Assembly: GCA_900319865.1 (NCBI GenBank)
Contig: ONQD01000005.1
Span: 186,001-250,000 of the forward strand
DNA length: 64,000 nucleotides
Reading direction: 5' to 3'
Origin: an uncultured Bacteroidales bacterium
GTDB taxonomy: Bacteria; Bacteroidota; Bacteroidia; Bacteroidales; P3
Below, one piece after another: positions 35,111 through 43,717 of this stretch. Both the position numbers and the translations under genes were made by a program. Below the pieces are notes generated by a model. The model did not search any database and had not been told where the DNA came from. It saw only the letters and a list, made by a program, of their open reading frames with translations. Numbering within the stretch: the stretch's first letter is position 1; each line of letters starts with the position of its first letter.

Positions 35111-37781
35111 ATGTTAAGACGGACAGCATTATACATCCTCCTCCTGCTTCCGCTGGGGCTCTTTGCCCAAAGCGACCAGGAACGCCCATGGGTGCGCTGG
35201 TGGTGGAATGGCAACAAGGTGGACACCCTCGAGCTGAAACGCGAGCTACGTCTGCTGCACGAGGCGGGCATCGGCGGAGTGGAAATCAACCCCATCGAGT
35301 TCCCCACCAAGCGTTGCGATAGCCTCGGTGTAGCTTCGCTCAAATGGCTCAGCGACGAGTGGCTGGACGCACTGGCCGCCACCCTACGCGAGGCCAAGCA
35401 CCTGGGCATTGGTTGCGACCTTCTGGTGGGCAGCGGATGGCCCTTCGGAATGGAAACCCTACCCATAGAAGAGCGGGCACAGGTGATGCTTACCTACGTC
35501 ACAGAGATTGATTGGTCGACCAATACCAACAATGAACCTTTTGTTATCACCAAGCAGCAGATTTTCGATGCTGTCGACCCCAAAGTGACTGAACCCAATG
35601 CCGACCGCCAGTTCGAGCTGGTTGACCTCTTCGTTGTGCCCGACTCGGTTTATAGCATCTACCAGCGCAACGACATCTTTCTCCCCGGCGATACAATCAA
35701 AATCTATCCCCTCAACCAAATCACCACCGGCTGGCATCCCTCGCCCAACGGCAAATACATGCTTTATGCCTTGGTGCGCTGCACCTCCTTTGCCAGCGTC
35801 ATCAACGGAGCCCCCGGTGCCTCGGGCCCCATTCTCGACCACATGAACAAGGCCGCCGTGCAGCATTTTCTCGACCACATGCGGCAGCAGCTGGAGCATC
35901 GCCTAGGCCCCATGAGCCGATGGCTGCGTGCCTACTTTGTCGACAGCATGGAGCTGGAAGGAAGCAACTGGACAGATGACTTTGCCGAGGAGTTCCGCCG
36001 CCGCAACGGCTACGACATCATGCCTTGGCTTCCTTTCATCATGTTCAAGACCGGACGGCTGGGCGAAGTCGTCAGCTATGAATATGGTGCCAAGCAGTCG
36101 CCCGACTTCAAACGGCGGGTACAGAGTGTACGTCTCCATTTCGAGCGTACCAAAGCTCAGCTCCTCTACGAGCGATTCACTACCGTCTTTGCCAACTGGT
36201 GCAAAGCGCAAGGGGTGCTCTCACGCGGACAGGCCTACGGGCGCGGATTCTTCCCTCTTCTGAGTTCCACGGCCTACGATATTCCCGAAGGCGATATCCT
36301 CCGCCGCCCATCACAGCGGCCGCCGACTTGTCAGCGCCGAAGAGATGACCAACACCTACCGCATGTTCGAGACTACCCTCGAACTCCTCAAACTGGGCAG
36401 CGACATGAGCGCCATCAGCGGCACCACCCACTCCGTGTGGCACGGATTCAACTATTCGCCCCCTCAGGCGGGCTTCCCCGGGTGGGTGCAATACGGCAGC
36501 TACCTCAACGAACAGAACACCTGGTGGCCCTACTTCCACCTGCTCAACGACTATCGCGCCCGCATGAGCGCCATACTCCAAAACGCCGACATGCAGACAC
36601 CCATTGCAATCCTCGCACCCACAGAGCAGATGTGGGGCGAAATAGGAGTGCAAACCGAACCCTTCCCAAACTACCCCAAAGGTAGCCAGTACGACATCAC
36701 ACCATTGCTTTGGGAGGCTATACACAAGAACGGCTCCGGTGCCGACATCGTAAGGTTCGACTGGCTGCTGGACACATTGGCCGGTGGTGAGTTGCGCTAC
36801 AAGGCCGTCTTCCTGCCCCGTATCGATTACCTTGAAGGCGAGGACATCCGCTCGCTGCTCTCCTATGCCGATCGGGGAGGACGTGTCTTCTGCATCGGCA
36901 CACAACTTGTCGACGACAACCGTTTCATCCTTCTGCCAGAACCCGACAGCAACCACTATCTTGAATGGTACACCGACGTGCAGCGACGCTATAACCTCCC
37001 CCACGCCGTCGCCATAGAGAACCCCGACCGATACCTGCTGCAAAACCACTATCGCAACGACCAAGGTGACGACATCTTCCTCTTTGTCAATGCCCAACTA
37101 CACGGTGCCATCAGTTCCTCCATCACCTTTCCCAAAGAGATCTACCAGAACCGCACCGCCTGGGGCTACAACCCCGCCACCGACAAGAAACAGCTGCTCA
37201 CACTCGAAAACGGCTCCACCTGGCTCTACCTCCCTCCCGCCGAAAGCCTCTTCATCATGTTTGAAAAACACGATGCCCAAGCGGCCGCCCACGCCTCTTT
37301 ATGGTCACCCGCCTACCGCGAAGGGCAGCATTATTTCCCCATCCACACCCGCTGGCACGTCTCGCTCCACCATGCCATCGAGGGCTGGACACGCGACACC
37401 GTCATGCAGCGACTCTGCGACCTCCGCCAAACCCAGTTCAAGGACTTTGCAGGCACCGTCACCTACACCACCCATCTGCCTTACGACAGCCTCGGCTCCG
37501 ACCCAATCTTCGACCTCGGCAAGGTATACGACATCTGCGAGCTGATAGTCAACGGCGAGAGTTGCGGCGTGAAATGGTATGGCGAGAGGATATACGACAA
37601 TGTAGCCCCCCATCTGCACCCTGGCGACAACACCATTGTGATTAAAGTCACCACCACTCTCAACAACTACGTCCACACCCTCACCGACGACAAGGTCATC
37701 CAGCACTACATCTTCAAACGCAACGTCCCCACCACCCCCGCCGGCCTTGTCGGCCTCGACGGACAAATAGCATTCTTTTAA
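35111..37781 (+). pseudogene. GH106-like glycoside hydrolase, frameshifted near 36300
   Basis: The gene starts at 35111 with a signal peptide (MLRRTALYILLLLPLGLFAQ), then PWVRWWWNGNKVDTLELKRE and EAGIGGVEINPIEFP, the N-terminus of the Glyco_hydro_106-type family in Bacteroidota. The first frame runs to EGDILRR near 36305 and then becomes nonsense, ending at 36685. The family sequence resumes in another frame as SAAHHSGRRLVSAEE from about 36300 and continues (GTTHSVWHGFNYSPPQAGF) to a stop at 37781 with the usual C-terminal beta domain. One inserted base (or two lost) near 36297-36300 explains both halves; the whole protein would be about 890 residues. GH106 enzymes include alpha-L-rhamnosidases. 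A sequencing error is possible. Confidence 0.8.
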
Positions 37782-37805
37782 TAGTCGAAACAATCAACAT
37801 CCCGC

Positions 37806-37832
37806 CCCGGCGGATGTTCCAGTCGTAGTCCT
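37806..37832. repeat. 27-bp direct repeat, left copy, flanking the ORF6N gene
   Basis: Contains GGCGGATGTTCCAGTCGTAG; identical over 27 bases to 38680-38706 on the other side of the ORF6N gene. Confidence 0.85.
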
Positions 37833-37958
37833 TGTCAATTATGATTAGTTATTAAGTTCTTAAACTCCTGTTATCTGCGCCTGCATAATGCTGTTATAGG
37901 TGTGTGTTTGGCCGCGCATATATGTGAGGAAGACTATATGGCAGCAAAACGACTTACA

Positions 37959-38579
37959 TTATTCTTCCATGGATTTAAATCCTATTGGTTTCCGTGGTTT
38001 GGCCTTTTCGTCTCGCAGTTGGTCGAGGGCGTCATTGATGGCTTCTATCTGTAATGCTACTTCGTTGTTGGTCTGCTCCTGTTGCTCATTGATGTCGTTT
38101 TGGTCATGCAATATTTCTTCTACATAAGCATTCAGCTGGTCTACTTTATGGGATAGTTGTTCAAAGCGCAACTCCGATGTCTGTAATGCCGACACCGCCT
38201 GCCTTACGGCAACAAATGCCCTCATGATATTGATATTAACCTGAATGGCAATCTTGCTGCGAAGCAGTCCTGACAACATAGCAACACCCTCCTCGGTGAA
38301 TGCGAATGGGGCGTATTTGCTGTGCTGCCCTCGTCCTGTCTTTAAGGTGCCATTTTGGCATCTTAAAGATGATACTTCTTCTGGTGTCAGTTCAAACATA
38401 AAGTCTTTTGGGAAACGGTCAATGTTGCGCCGCACCTGCCGTTTTAGCTGAGATACTTCTACCTCATACATCTCGGCGAGGTCGGTATCAAGCATAACCT
38501 TCTGACCCCGGACTTCATATATTACATCCTTGATATTGTCGGGTTTATGATGGGTCGATATGATTATATCCGATTCCAT
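37959..38579 (-). CDS. ORF6N-domain DNA-binding protein
   Basis: A 206-residue protein. Residues 10-100 are an ORF6N domain: VIYEVRGQKVMLDTDLAEMY, QVRRNIDRFPKDFMFELTPEE and YAPFAFTEEGVAMLSGLL, the typical signature. The C-terminal half (FEQLSHKVDQLNAYVEEILHDQ) looks like a coiled coil. ORF6N proteins are phage-type regulators or morons carried widely on Bacteroidota chromosomes; the role is unknown. The gene sits alone, antisense to its neighbours, between two identical 27-bp direct repeats, which suggests a small mobile or recombinational cassette. Confidence 0.9.
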   Translation of the reverse strand: MESDIIISTHHKPDNIKDVIYEVRGQKVMLDTDLAEMYEVEVSQLKRQVRRNIDRFPKDFMFELTPEEVSSLRCQNGTLKTGRGQHSKYAPFAFTEEGVAMLSGLLRSKIAIQVNINIMRAFVAVRQAVSALQTSELRFEQLSHKVDQLNAYVEEILHDQNDINEQQEQTNNEVALQIEAINDALDQLRDEKAKPRKPIGFKSMEE

Positions 38580-38679
38580 ATCTTGTTGTGTTCATTAAGT
38601 TGTACTGCTATCGTTATTGTGCCGTTATTATTTTAGTAACGATGCGGAGGTTTTTTTATTGTATTCGTGGGTGATATTT

Positions 38680-38706
38680 CCCGGCGGATGTTCCAGTCGT
38701 AGTCCT
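38680..38706. repeat. 27-bp direct repeat, right copy, flanking the ORF6N gene
   Basis: Identical to 37806-37832; the two copies start 874 bases apart. Confidence 0.85.
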
Positions 38707-38775
38707 AGTGTCGTATTTGCAATCCGACACCATTAGGCGATATTGGGAAAAGGATGTTAGATTGAAAAAAAATCG

Positions 38776-38784
38776 TATTTTTGC
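38776..38784 (+). promoter_or_regulatory. -7 promoter box for the 38814 gene
   Basis: TATTTTTGC, 29 bases before the ATG at 38814. Confidence 0.6.
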
Positions 38785-38813
38785 AAAATAAAAACCCATA
38801 TACTGCTTGAAAT

Positions 38814-39413
38814 ATGAGAAAGACAATTCTTCTATGCCTTAGCTTATTGTTCTCCATTAGCGAGATTTCAGCACAAGTATATAAAGTTGACGGTTCTTTT
38901 TACGACACCATATATGCCATCATTGAACATGAGGGCGTTAAATTACGGTTGGTGACCACCGTTTACAAAGATACCTTGGCAGAAGACGAATCAATAAAGG
39001 TACCCGTCTATCCGATTGTCCGAAACCAGAAGATTGAGGTGTATCAAAACGGTATCATGAAGCGGTGGCACTATATCAAGATACCAAAGAAATATACCTA
39101 CACCACAAGTGGCCGATGGGTGAGGTATCAAACCATACCTGTGCTCGGATTGTCGGTTCAGCAGAACGGCCAGCAGTTCTTCTTTATGGCTGATGGTTGC
39201 GAAACTGGATGCGGCAAAGTGGGAGAGTTTATCGGAATCTATTCGATGCAAGGGGAGACTATGTCTGAAAATTATGGTGCGGAGGGCGCATCTGTCGAAA
39301 GCGGATGGAGAAAACAGTATGGGTATGCAGAGCCGGATACAGAAATCGACTACGCTTTCTCCAGCAGGTGCCGCATGAAAGAAGTAACAATTACCTGTTT
39401 TTTTCGACAATGA
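38814..39413 (+). CDS. Secreted protein of unknown function
   Basis: A 199-residue protein with a clear signal peptide (MRKTILLCLSLLFSISEISAQ). The mature part is rich in beta-type sequence (VYPIVRNQKIEVYQNGIMKRWHY) with four cysteines in the second half (CETGCG, SRC, ITC). I do not recognise a family. It has its own promoter box. A second, very short reading frame with a signal peptide follows 33 bases on. Confidence 0.65.
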   Translation: MRKTILLCLSLLFSISEISAQVYKVDGSFYDTIYAIIEHEGVKLRLVTTVYKDTLAEDESIKVPVYPIVRNQKIEVYQNGIMKRWHYIKIPKKYTYTTSGRWVRYQTIPVLGLSVQQNGQQFFFMADGCETGCGKVGEFIGIYSMQGETMSENYGAEGASVESGWRKQYGYAEPDTEIDYAFSSRCRMKEVTITCFFRQ

Positions 39414-39446
39414 TATTAAAGGAAACATCTTTAGGAAAATAATGTT

Positions 39447-39545
39447 ATGAAGAAATCGTTGTTTGTTTTGGCTCTTTGGGGGGCGAGTGCGCCAGTTTGG
39501 GCACAATTAAACAGAGGCGAATTGAGAAGCGACTGCTCGTGCTAG
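39447..39545 (+). pseudogene. Truncated secreted-protein gene (32 codons)
   Basis: A start ATG gives MKKSLFVLALWGASAPVWAQ, a complete signal peptide with cleavage after AQ, then only 12 more residues before a TAG. This is what is left when a secreted-protein gene is cut off shortly after its signal; the downstream DNA is repeat-like. A tiny secreted peptide is the other reading. Confidence 0.5.
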
Positions 39546-39799
39546 AAGACGGCTCCGCTGTTTCTTCGCTCCGCCGCCGTTACTTTTACATTACTTCAAC
39601 GCCATTTCGACGCTCCAAAAGCGTCGAAATACCGTTGAAGGAGCGTTGAAATAACGAACCTTCAGCGAACCTGCGGCGGAGGTGCAATTGGTGTAGTGAT
39701 TGCAAAACGAATAATGGGAGCGGACGGGCAGACCGAAGGGAGAGGGACGATAATTGGGGAAGGAAGTGCAAAAAAATAGATTCATTACTAAATTTTTTG
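39546..39799. repeat. Intergenic nested hairpin and repeat modules
   Basis: TTCGACGCT-ccaaa-AGCGTCGAA (39606-39628) lies inside a larger inverted pair TTCAACGC/GCGTTGAA (39596-39603 and 39643-39650). AACGAACCTTCAGCGAACCT follows, a module like those in 1213-1559 and 22119-22475. No gene is seen. Confidence 0.6.
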
Positions 39800-39807
39800 T
39801 ATCTTTG
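39800..39807 (+). promoter_or_regulatory. -7 promoter box for the 39910 gene
   Basis: TATCTTTG; leader of about 100 bases with a small GTTGTG/CACAAC hairpin near 39819. Confidence 0.65.
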
Positions 39808-39909
39808 TAGGAACAAAAAGTTGTGGTTAATGGACACAACGAGTTGTTATATTGTGCGTTATAATAAAAATTTAACAATTTACACGAATCAATAAACAAT
39901 CTTATAGCA

Positions 39910-40857
39910 ATGAAAAGAATTCTTATTGTTGGTGCGGGTGGACAGATTGGTTCTGAGCTCACACGTAATTTGAGAGACATCTATGGTGACAACAATGTAG
40001 TATGCAGCGACCTCAGACCGCTGAAGGGTGATCCCTACGAGCGCGGCCCGGTGGAGCGTATCGACTCTACACAGATTATGCAGATTGCAACGGCTGTGAA
40101 GAACTACAATATTGACACCATTTATAACCTTGCCGCCATTTTGAGTGCAACGGCAGAACTCAACCCTATGCTGGGATGGAATGTGGGTATCGGCAGTTTG
40201 GTGAATTGCCTTGAAGTGGCCCGTCTGTTTGGCTGTGCAGTGTTCACACCCTCGTCAATCGGAGCTTTCGGCCCCAGCACTCCCCACGACAATACCCCTC
40301 AGGACACCATACAGCGTCCCAACACCATCTACGGTGTGACCAAGGTGACAGGCGAGTTGCTGTCGGATTATTATTTCACCCGTTTCGGAGTCGACACCCG
40401 CAGCGTGCGTTTCCCCGGCCTTATCAGCTACCAGACCCTCCCCGGTGGCGGCACCACCGACTATGCAGTGGAGATTTACTATGCCGCTGTGAAGGGCGAG
40501 AAGTTTGTTTGCCCCTTGAAGAAGGGCACCTATATGGACATGATGTATATGCCCGACGCGCAGAAGGCAATGATTGACATCATGGAGGCCGACCCCAGCA
40601 AGCTGGTGCACCGCAACAGCTTTAATGTCACTGCCATGAGTTTTGACCCCGAGATTATATACAATACCATCAAGAAGCGCTATCCCAACTTCGAGATGGT
40701 GTACGAGCCGGAACCTATCAAGCAGGCCATTGCCGACAGCTGGCCCGACAAGATGGACGACAGTTGCGCCCGCAACGAGTGGGGCTGGAATCCGCAGTAT
40801 GACCTTGAGAAGATGACCGACGACATGATTCTCAACCTTAAAAAGAAATTATTGTAG
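39910..40857 (+). CDS. NAD-dependent L-threonine 3-dehydrogenase, epimerase-fold type
   Basis: A 315-residue short-chain dehydrogenase/epimerase. The NAD-binding GAGGQIGS lies at residues 8-15, the catalytic YGVTK near 146-150, with S/T before it (TPSSIGAFGP). The segment RFPGLISYQTLPGGGTTDYA and MDMMYMPDAQKAM are specific to the epimerase-like threonine dehydrogenases of Bacteroidota. The enzyme oxidises threonine to 2-amino-3-ketobutyrate, which is then split to glycine and acetyl-CoA by Kbl; no kbl gene is adjacent. Single-gene unit with promoter and terminator. Confidence 0.9.
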   Translation: MKRILIVGAGGQIGSELTRNLRDIYGDNNVVCSDLRPLKGDPYERGPVERIDSTQIMQIATAVKNYNIDTIYNLAAILSATAELNPMLGWNVGIGSLVNCLEVARLFGCAVFTPSSIGAFGPSTPHDNTPQDTIQRPNTIYGVTKVTGELLSDYYFTRFGVDTRSVRFPGLISYQTLPGGGTTDYAVEIYYAAVKGEKFVCPLKKGTYMDMMYMPDAQKAMIDIMEADPSKLVHRNSFNVTAMSFDPEIIYNTIKKRYPNFEMVYEPEPIKQAIADSWPDKMDDSCARNEWGWNPQYDLEKMTDDMILNLKKKLL

Positions 40858-40877
40858 CATTATTGTTTCATGGTATG

Positions 40878-40915
40878 GGCAGACAATGGCCGTGTGCTGT
40901 TGTCTGCCTTTGTTT
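40878..40915 (+). terminator. Terminator of the threonine dehydrogenase gene
   Basis: GGCAGACAA ... TTGTCTGCC (9-base arms, 40878-40886 and 40900-40908) followed by TTTGTTTT. Confidence 0.8.
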
Positions 40916-41113
40916 TGAGGGTTTTGGGATGAAAAAGTAAGTAGAAAGCAGCGTTTGGACGATGGGCTGTCAACTGAAGGAGGCGGAAAGTGAATGGGTG
41001 TGACGAATGGCGGGATGTTTCAATCTTGCTGTAGATGAGCGGAATAGTGATGTATGGGATGTTGTGGGCGGAAAATTTTGATGGCGTTTAACATTTGTTT
41101 GGCAAAAAAGGTG

Positions 41114-41122
41114 TATCTTTGC
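41114..41122 (+). promoter_or_regulatory. -7 promoter box for the TM2 gene
   Basis: TATCTTTGC with a TTTG at about 41094 as -33 element; the leader is about 105 bases. Confidence 0.7.
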
Positions 41123-41231
41123 AGTTCGAAAAAAGTGACAGAGACAGAGTAGGGGACAGGTTGGAAACAATAGAAAGAAAGTGTATAATAGAACCGATGA
41201 GCCGATGGGATATAACGGGCACAATGAATAG

Positions 41232-41657
41232 ATGAAAAAAGTATTTGTATTGTTTGTTGCATTGGCAATGGGAGTGGCGATGTCGTACGCCCAGGAGGTT
41301 CAAACACAGTCTCCCTCCAATAATGACTATGCCGAGCTGGTGGCCACCGATGTTGACCTGAGCGGGAGCCCAATGGAAATAAAGGATGTTTCGTTCCCCA
41401 GCGAGCAGGAGATACAGGCATTGGTGGAGGAGTATGTGCAGAATCCCGACCAAACCACAGCAGCCCTTCTGAATATTCTGTTGGGTGATTTCGGTGTGGG
41501 CCATTTCTATACCGGACAGACCCTGCGCGGTGTGCTGGATTTGGTTTTCTGCTGGACGGGCATTCCCGCCATTATCGGTATTGTGGAGGGCATTATCTGG
41601 CTCTGCGATGACGAAGCAACATGGGCCGCCCGTGTTGCCAAATGGCAAAGCAAATAG
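41232..41657 (+). CDS. TM2-domain membrane protein
   Basis: A 141-residue protein: signal-like N-terminus (MKKVFVLFVALAMGVAMSYAQ), a 55-residue acidic linker, then the TM2 domain with its GDFGVGHFYTGQTLRG motif and two membrane helices (VLDLVFCWTGIPAIIGIVEG). TM2 proteins are widespread in Bacteroidota, but their role is not established. Own promoter and a hairpin terminator. Confidence 0.85.
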   Translation: MKKVFVLFVALAMGVAMSYAQEVQTQSPSNNDYAELVATDVDLSGSPMEIKDVSFPSEQEIQALVEEYVQNPDQTTAALLNILLGDFGVGHFYTGQTLRGVLDLVFCWTGIPAIIGIVEGIIWLCDDEATWAARVAKWQSK

Positions 41658-41725
41658 CATGATTATGCCGTACCCGGGCCGGAAACGGAAATGAAGAGAG
41701 CCCGGGAAGCGGATGAAAGGAAAGA

Positions 41726-41766
41726 CAAGATGGTCTGTGTGAGATGCAGGCCATCTTGTTGTTGTA
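41726..41766 (+). terminator. Probable terminator of the TM2 gene
   Basis: CAAGATGG ... CCATCTTG (8-base arms, 41726-41733 and 41751-41758) followed by TTGTTGTAT. Confidence 0.6.
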
Positions 41767-41881
41767 TATGGGTGTGGCAAGAGTAGCGGAACGGCTATTG
41801 GATGGCAGATACAAATGCTTGGGTACAAGTTTTTTTGCACGAAAAATAGTAGTTGGTTTTAGTTATGTCATTTTTTTTGTG

Positions 41882-41890
41882 TAAATTTGC
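41882..41890 (+). promoter_or_regulatory. -7 promoter box for the dipeptidase operon
   Basis: TAAATTTGC, about 55 bases before the ATG at 41946. Confidence 0.6.
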
Positions 41891-41945
41891 AACTCCAATT
41901 ATTTGGAGATAAAAGGTAGGATAATTATATAAAAACTTTATATCC

Positions 41946-43715
41946 ATGAGAAAAATCAACAGTATTATTGCAGCGGGATTGTTCTGTCTGAGCATGTTCG
42001 CCGTGCCGACAGCCGATGCCTGCACCAATTTTCTTTTCACAAAGGGTGCTACCAAGGATGGAAGCACGATGATTACTTATGCCGCCGACAGCCATACCCT
42101 GTATGGTGAGTTGTATTACCGCAAGGCTGCCGACTATCCAGCAGGCACGATGTTTATGTTGGTGGACTGGGACAGCGGCCGCCCGCTTTTTGAGATTCCC
42201 CAGGTGGCACATACCTACAATGTGGTGGGCAATATGAACGAGCACCAGCTGGCTATAGGCGAGACCACCTATGGCGGACGCGAGGAGTGCTGGCGCGACG
42301 AGGTGAAGGGTATTGACTACGGTTCGCTTATTTATGTCACCCTTCAGCGTGCCAAGAATGCCCGCGAGGCTATTTATTGGATGACCAAGATGGTGGCCGA
42401 CTATGGCTATTGCAGCGAGGGCGAGAGTTTCTCGATTTGCGACCCCAACGAGGTGTGGATTCTGGAACTGATTGGTAAGCGCGCCGCCCCGGTGAAGGCC
42501 GATGTGGCCAAGAAGCTGAAATATAAATATAGCGACGGGGCTGTGTGGGTGGCACGCCGCATTCCTGACGGATATGTGAGCGGACACGCCAATCAGGCAC
42601 GTATTACCCAGTTCCCGATGGAGGGCAAGAAATTCCAGAAGGCCAAAGGCAAGGGACTGCACAGCACCATCAGCAGCAAACACATGGACTATCTGTATGA
42701 GCCGGAGGTGGAATGCGTGTATGCCGACGATATTGTGACCTATGCGCGTGCCTGCGGTTGGTTCATCGGCAAGGACGAGGAGTTTTCGTTCTGCGACACT
42801 TACGCTCCCCTCACATTCAGCGGCATCCGTGGCTGCGATGCCCGTGTGTATGCCATGTTCCACAGAGTGAACAAGGATGCAAGCAAGTATGAGAAATATG
42901 CCATGGGCGACCCCAAGGCAGAGCGTCTGCCCCTTTGGATTAAGCCCGACCACAAGGTGGATGTGCAGGAGGTGATGAACCTGATGCGCGACCATTATGA
43001 AGGGACGGCAATGGATATGAACAATGATTTGGGTGCAGGTCCGTTTGCTTGCCCCTATCGTTGGCGTCCTATGGGATTCAAGGTGGACGGACAGGAGTAT
43101 ATCCACGAGCGCGCCACTTCGACCCAGCAGACCGGTTTCAGCTTCGTGGCCCAGTGCCGCAGTTGGCTGCCCAACAAGCTTGGCGGTATTCTGTGGTTTG
43201 GTGTCGACGACACTTATAGCACCTGCTACTGCCCCATGTTCTGCGGTATTACCGAAATACCTGAATGTTTCCGCGAGGGTAATGGCGACATACTCACTTA
43301 CAGCGAGACGGCAGCATTCTGGCTGTTCAACCGCGTGACCAATTTCGTTTATAGCCGTTATAAAGACATGATTGTTGACCTGCAGAAGGTTCAGGGTGGT
43401 TTGGAGAGAGGTTTCATTTCGGAGGTGTTGCGTTTCGACCTCCGTGCCAAACAGATTACCGACGATGCCGCACTGACCCTTCAGCTCAATGATTTCTCGA
43501 ACCGTATGGCCGACAGAATGATGGGCAGTTGGAGAAATCTGGACCACTACCTCCTTGTGAAATACATTGATGGAAACATCAAGAAGGAGAAGGATGGCAA
43601 ATTTGAGCGCACGGAGACCGGCAATGCCGCATTCCCATTGCAGCCGCAGTACCCCGAATGGTTCTACAAGAAGATTGTGGAAGATCACGGAAATGTTATC
43701 CGTCAAACCTTCTAA
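41946..43715 (+). CDS. C69-family dipeptidase, secreted
   Basis: A 589-residue protein. The signal peptide ends at ...PTADA and the next residue is Cys26 (CTNFLFTKGATKDGS), the catalytic N-terminal nucleophile of Ntn-type C69 peptidases, exposed by cleavage. Conserved motifs follow: NEHQLAIGETTYGG and GESFSICDPNEVWILEL. C69 enzymes cleave dipeptides. The family in Bacteroidota is exported and likely feeds amino acids to the cell. It forms a two-gene unit with the arginase-fold gene 2 bases downstream. Confidence 0.92.
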   Translation: MRKINSIIAAGLFCLSMFAVPTADACTNFLFTKGATKDGSTMITYAADSHTLYGELYYRKAADYPAGTMFMLVDWDSGRPLFEIPQVAHTYNVVGNMNEHQLAIGETTYGGREECWRDEVKGIDYGSLIYVTLQRAKNAREAIYWMTKMVADYGYCSEGESFSICDPNEVWILELIGKRAAPVKADVAKKLKYKYSDGAVWVARRIPDGYVSGHANQARITQFPMEGKKFQKAKGKGLHSTISSKHMDYLYEPEVECVYADDIVTYARACGWFIGKDEEFSFCDTYAPLTFSGIRGCDARVYAMFHRVNKDASKYEKYAMGDPKAERLPLWIKPDHKVDVQEVMNLMRDHYEGTAMDMNNDLGAGPFACPYRWRPMGFKVDGQEYIHERATSTQQTGFSFVAQCRSWLPNKLGGILWFGVDDTYSTCYCPMFCGITEIPECFREGNGDILTYSETAAFWLFNRVTNFVYSRYKDMIVDLQKVQGGLERGFISEVLRFDLRAKQITDDAALTLQLNDFSNRMADRMMGSWRNLDHYLLVKYIDGNIKKEKDGKFERTETGNAAFPLQPQYPEWFYKKIVEDHGNVIRQTF

Positions 43716-43717
43716 TC

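Noticed and set aside
41925-43706. 593-codon minus-strand reading frame
   Set aside because: Antisense shadow of the C69 dipeptidase gene, produced by codon bias.
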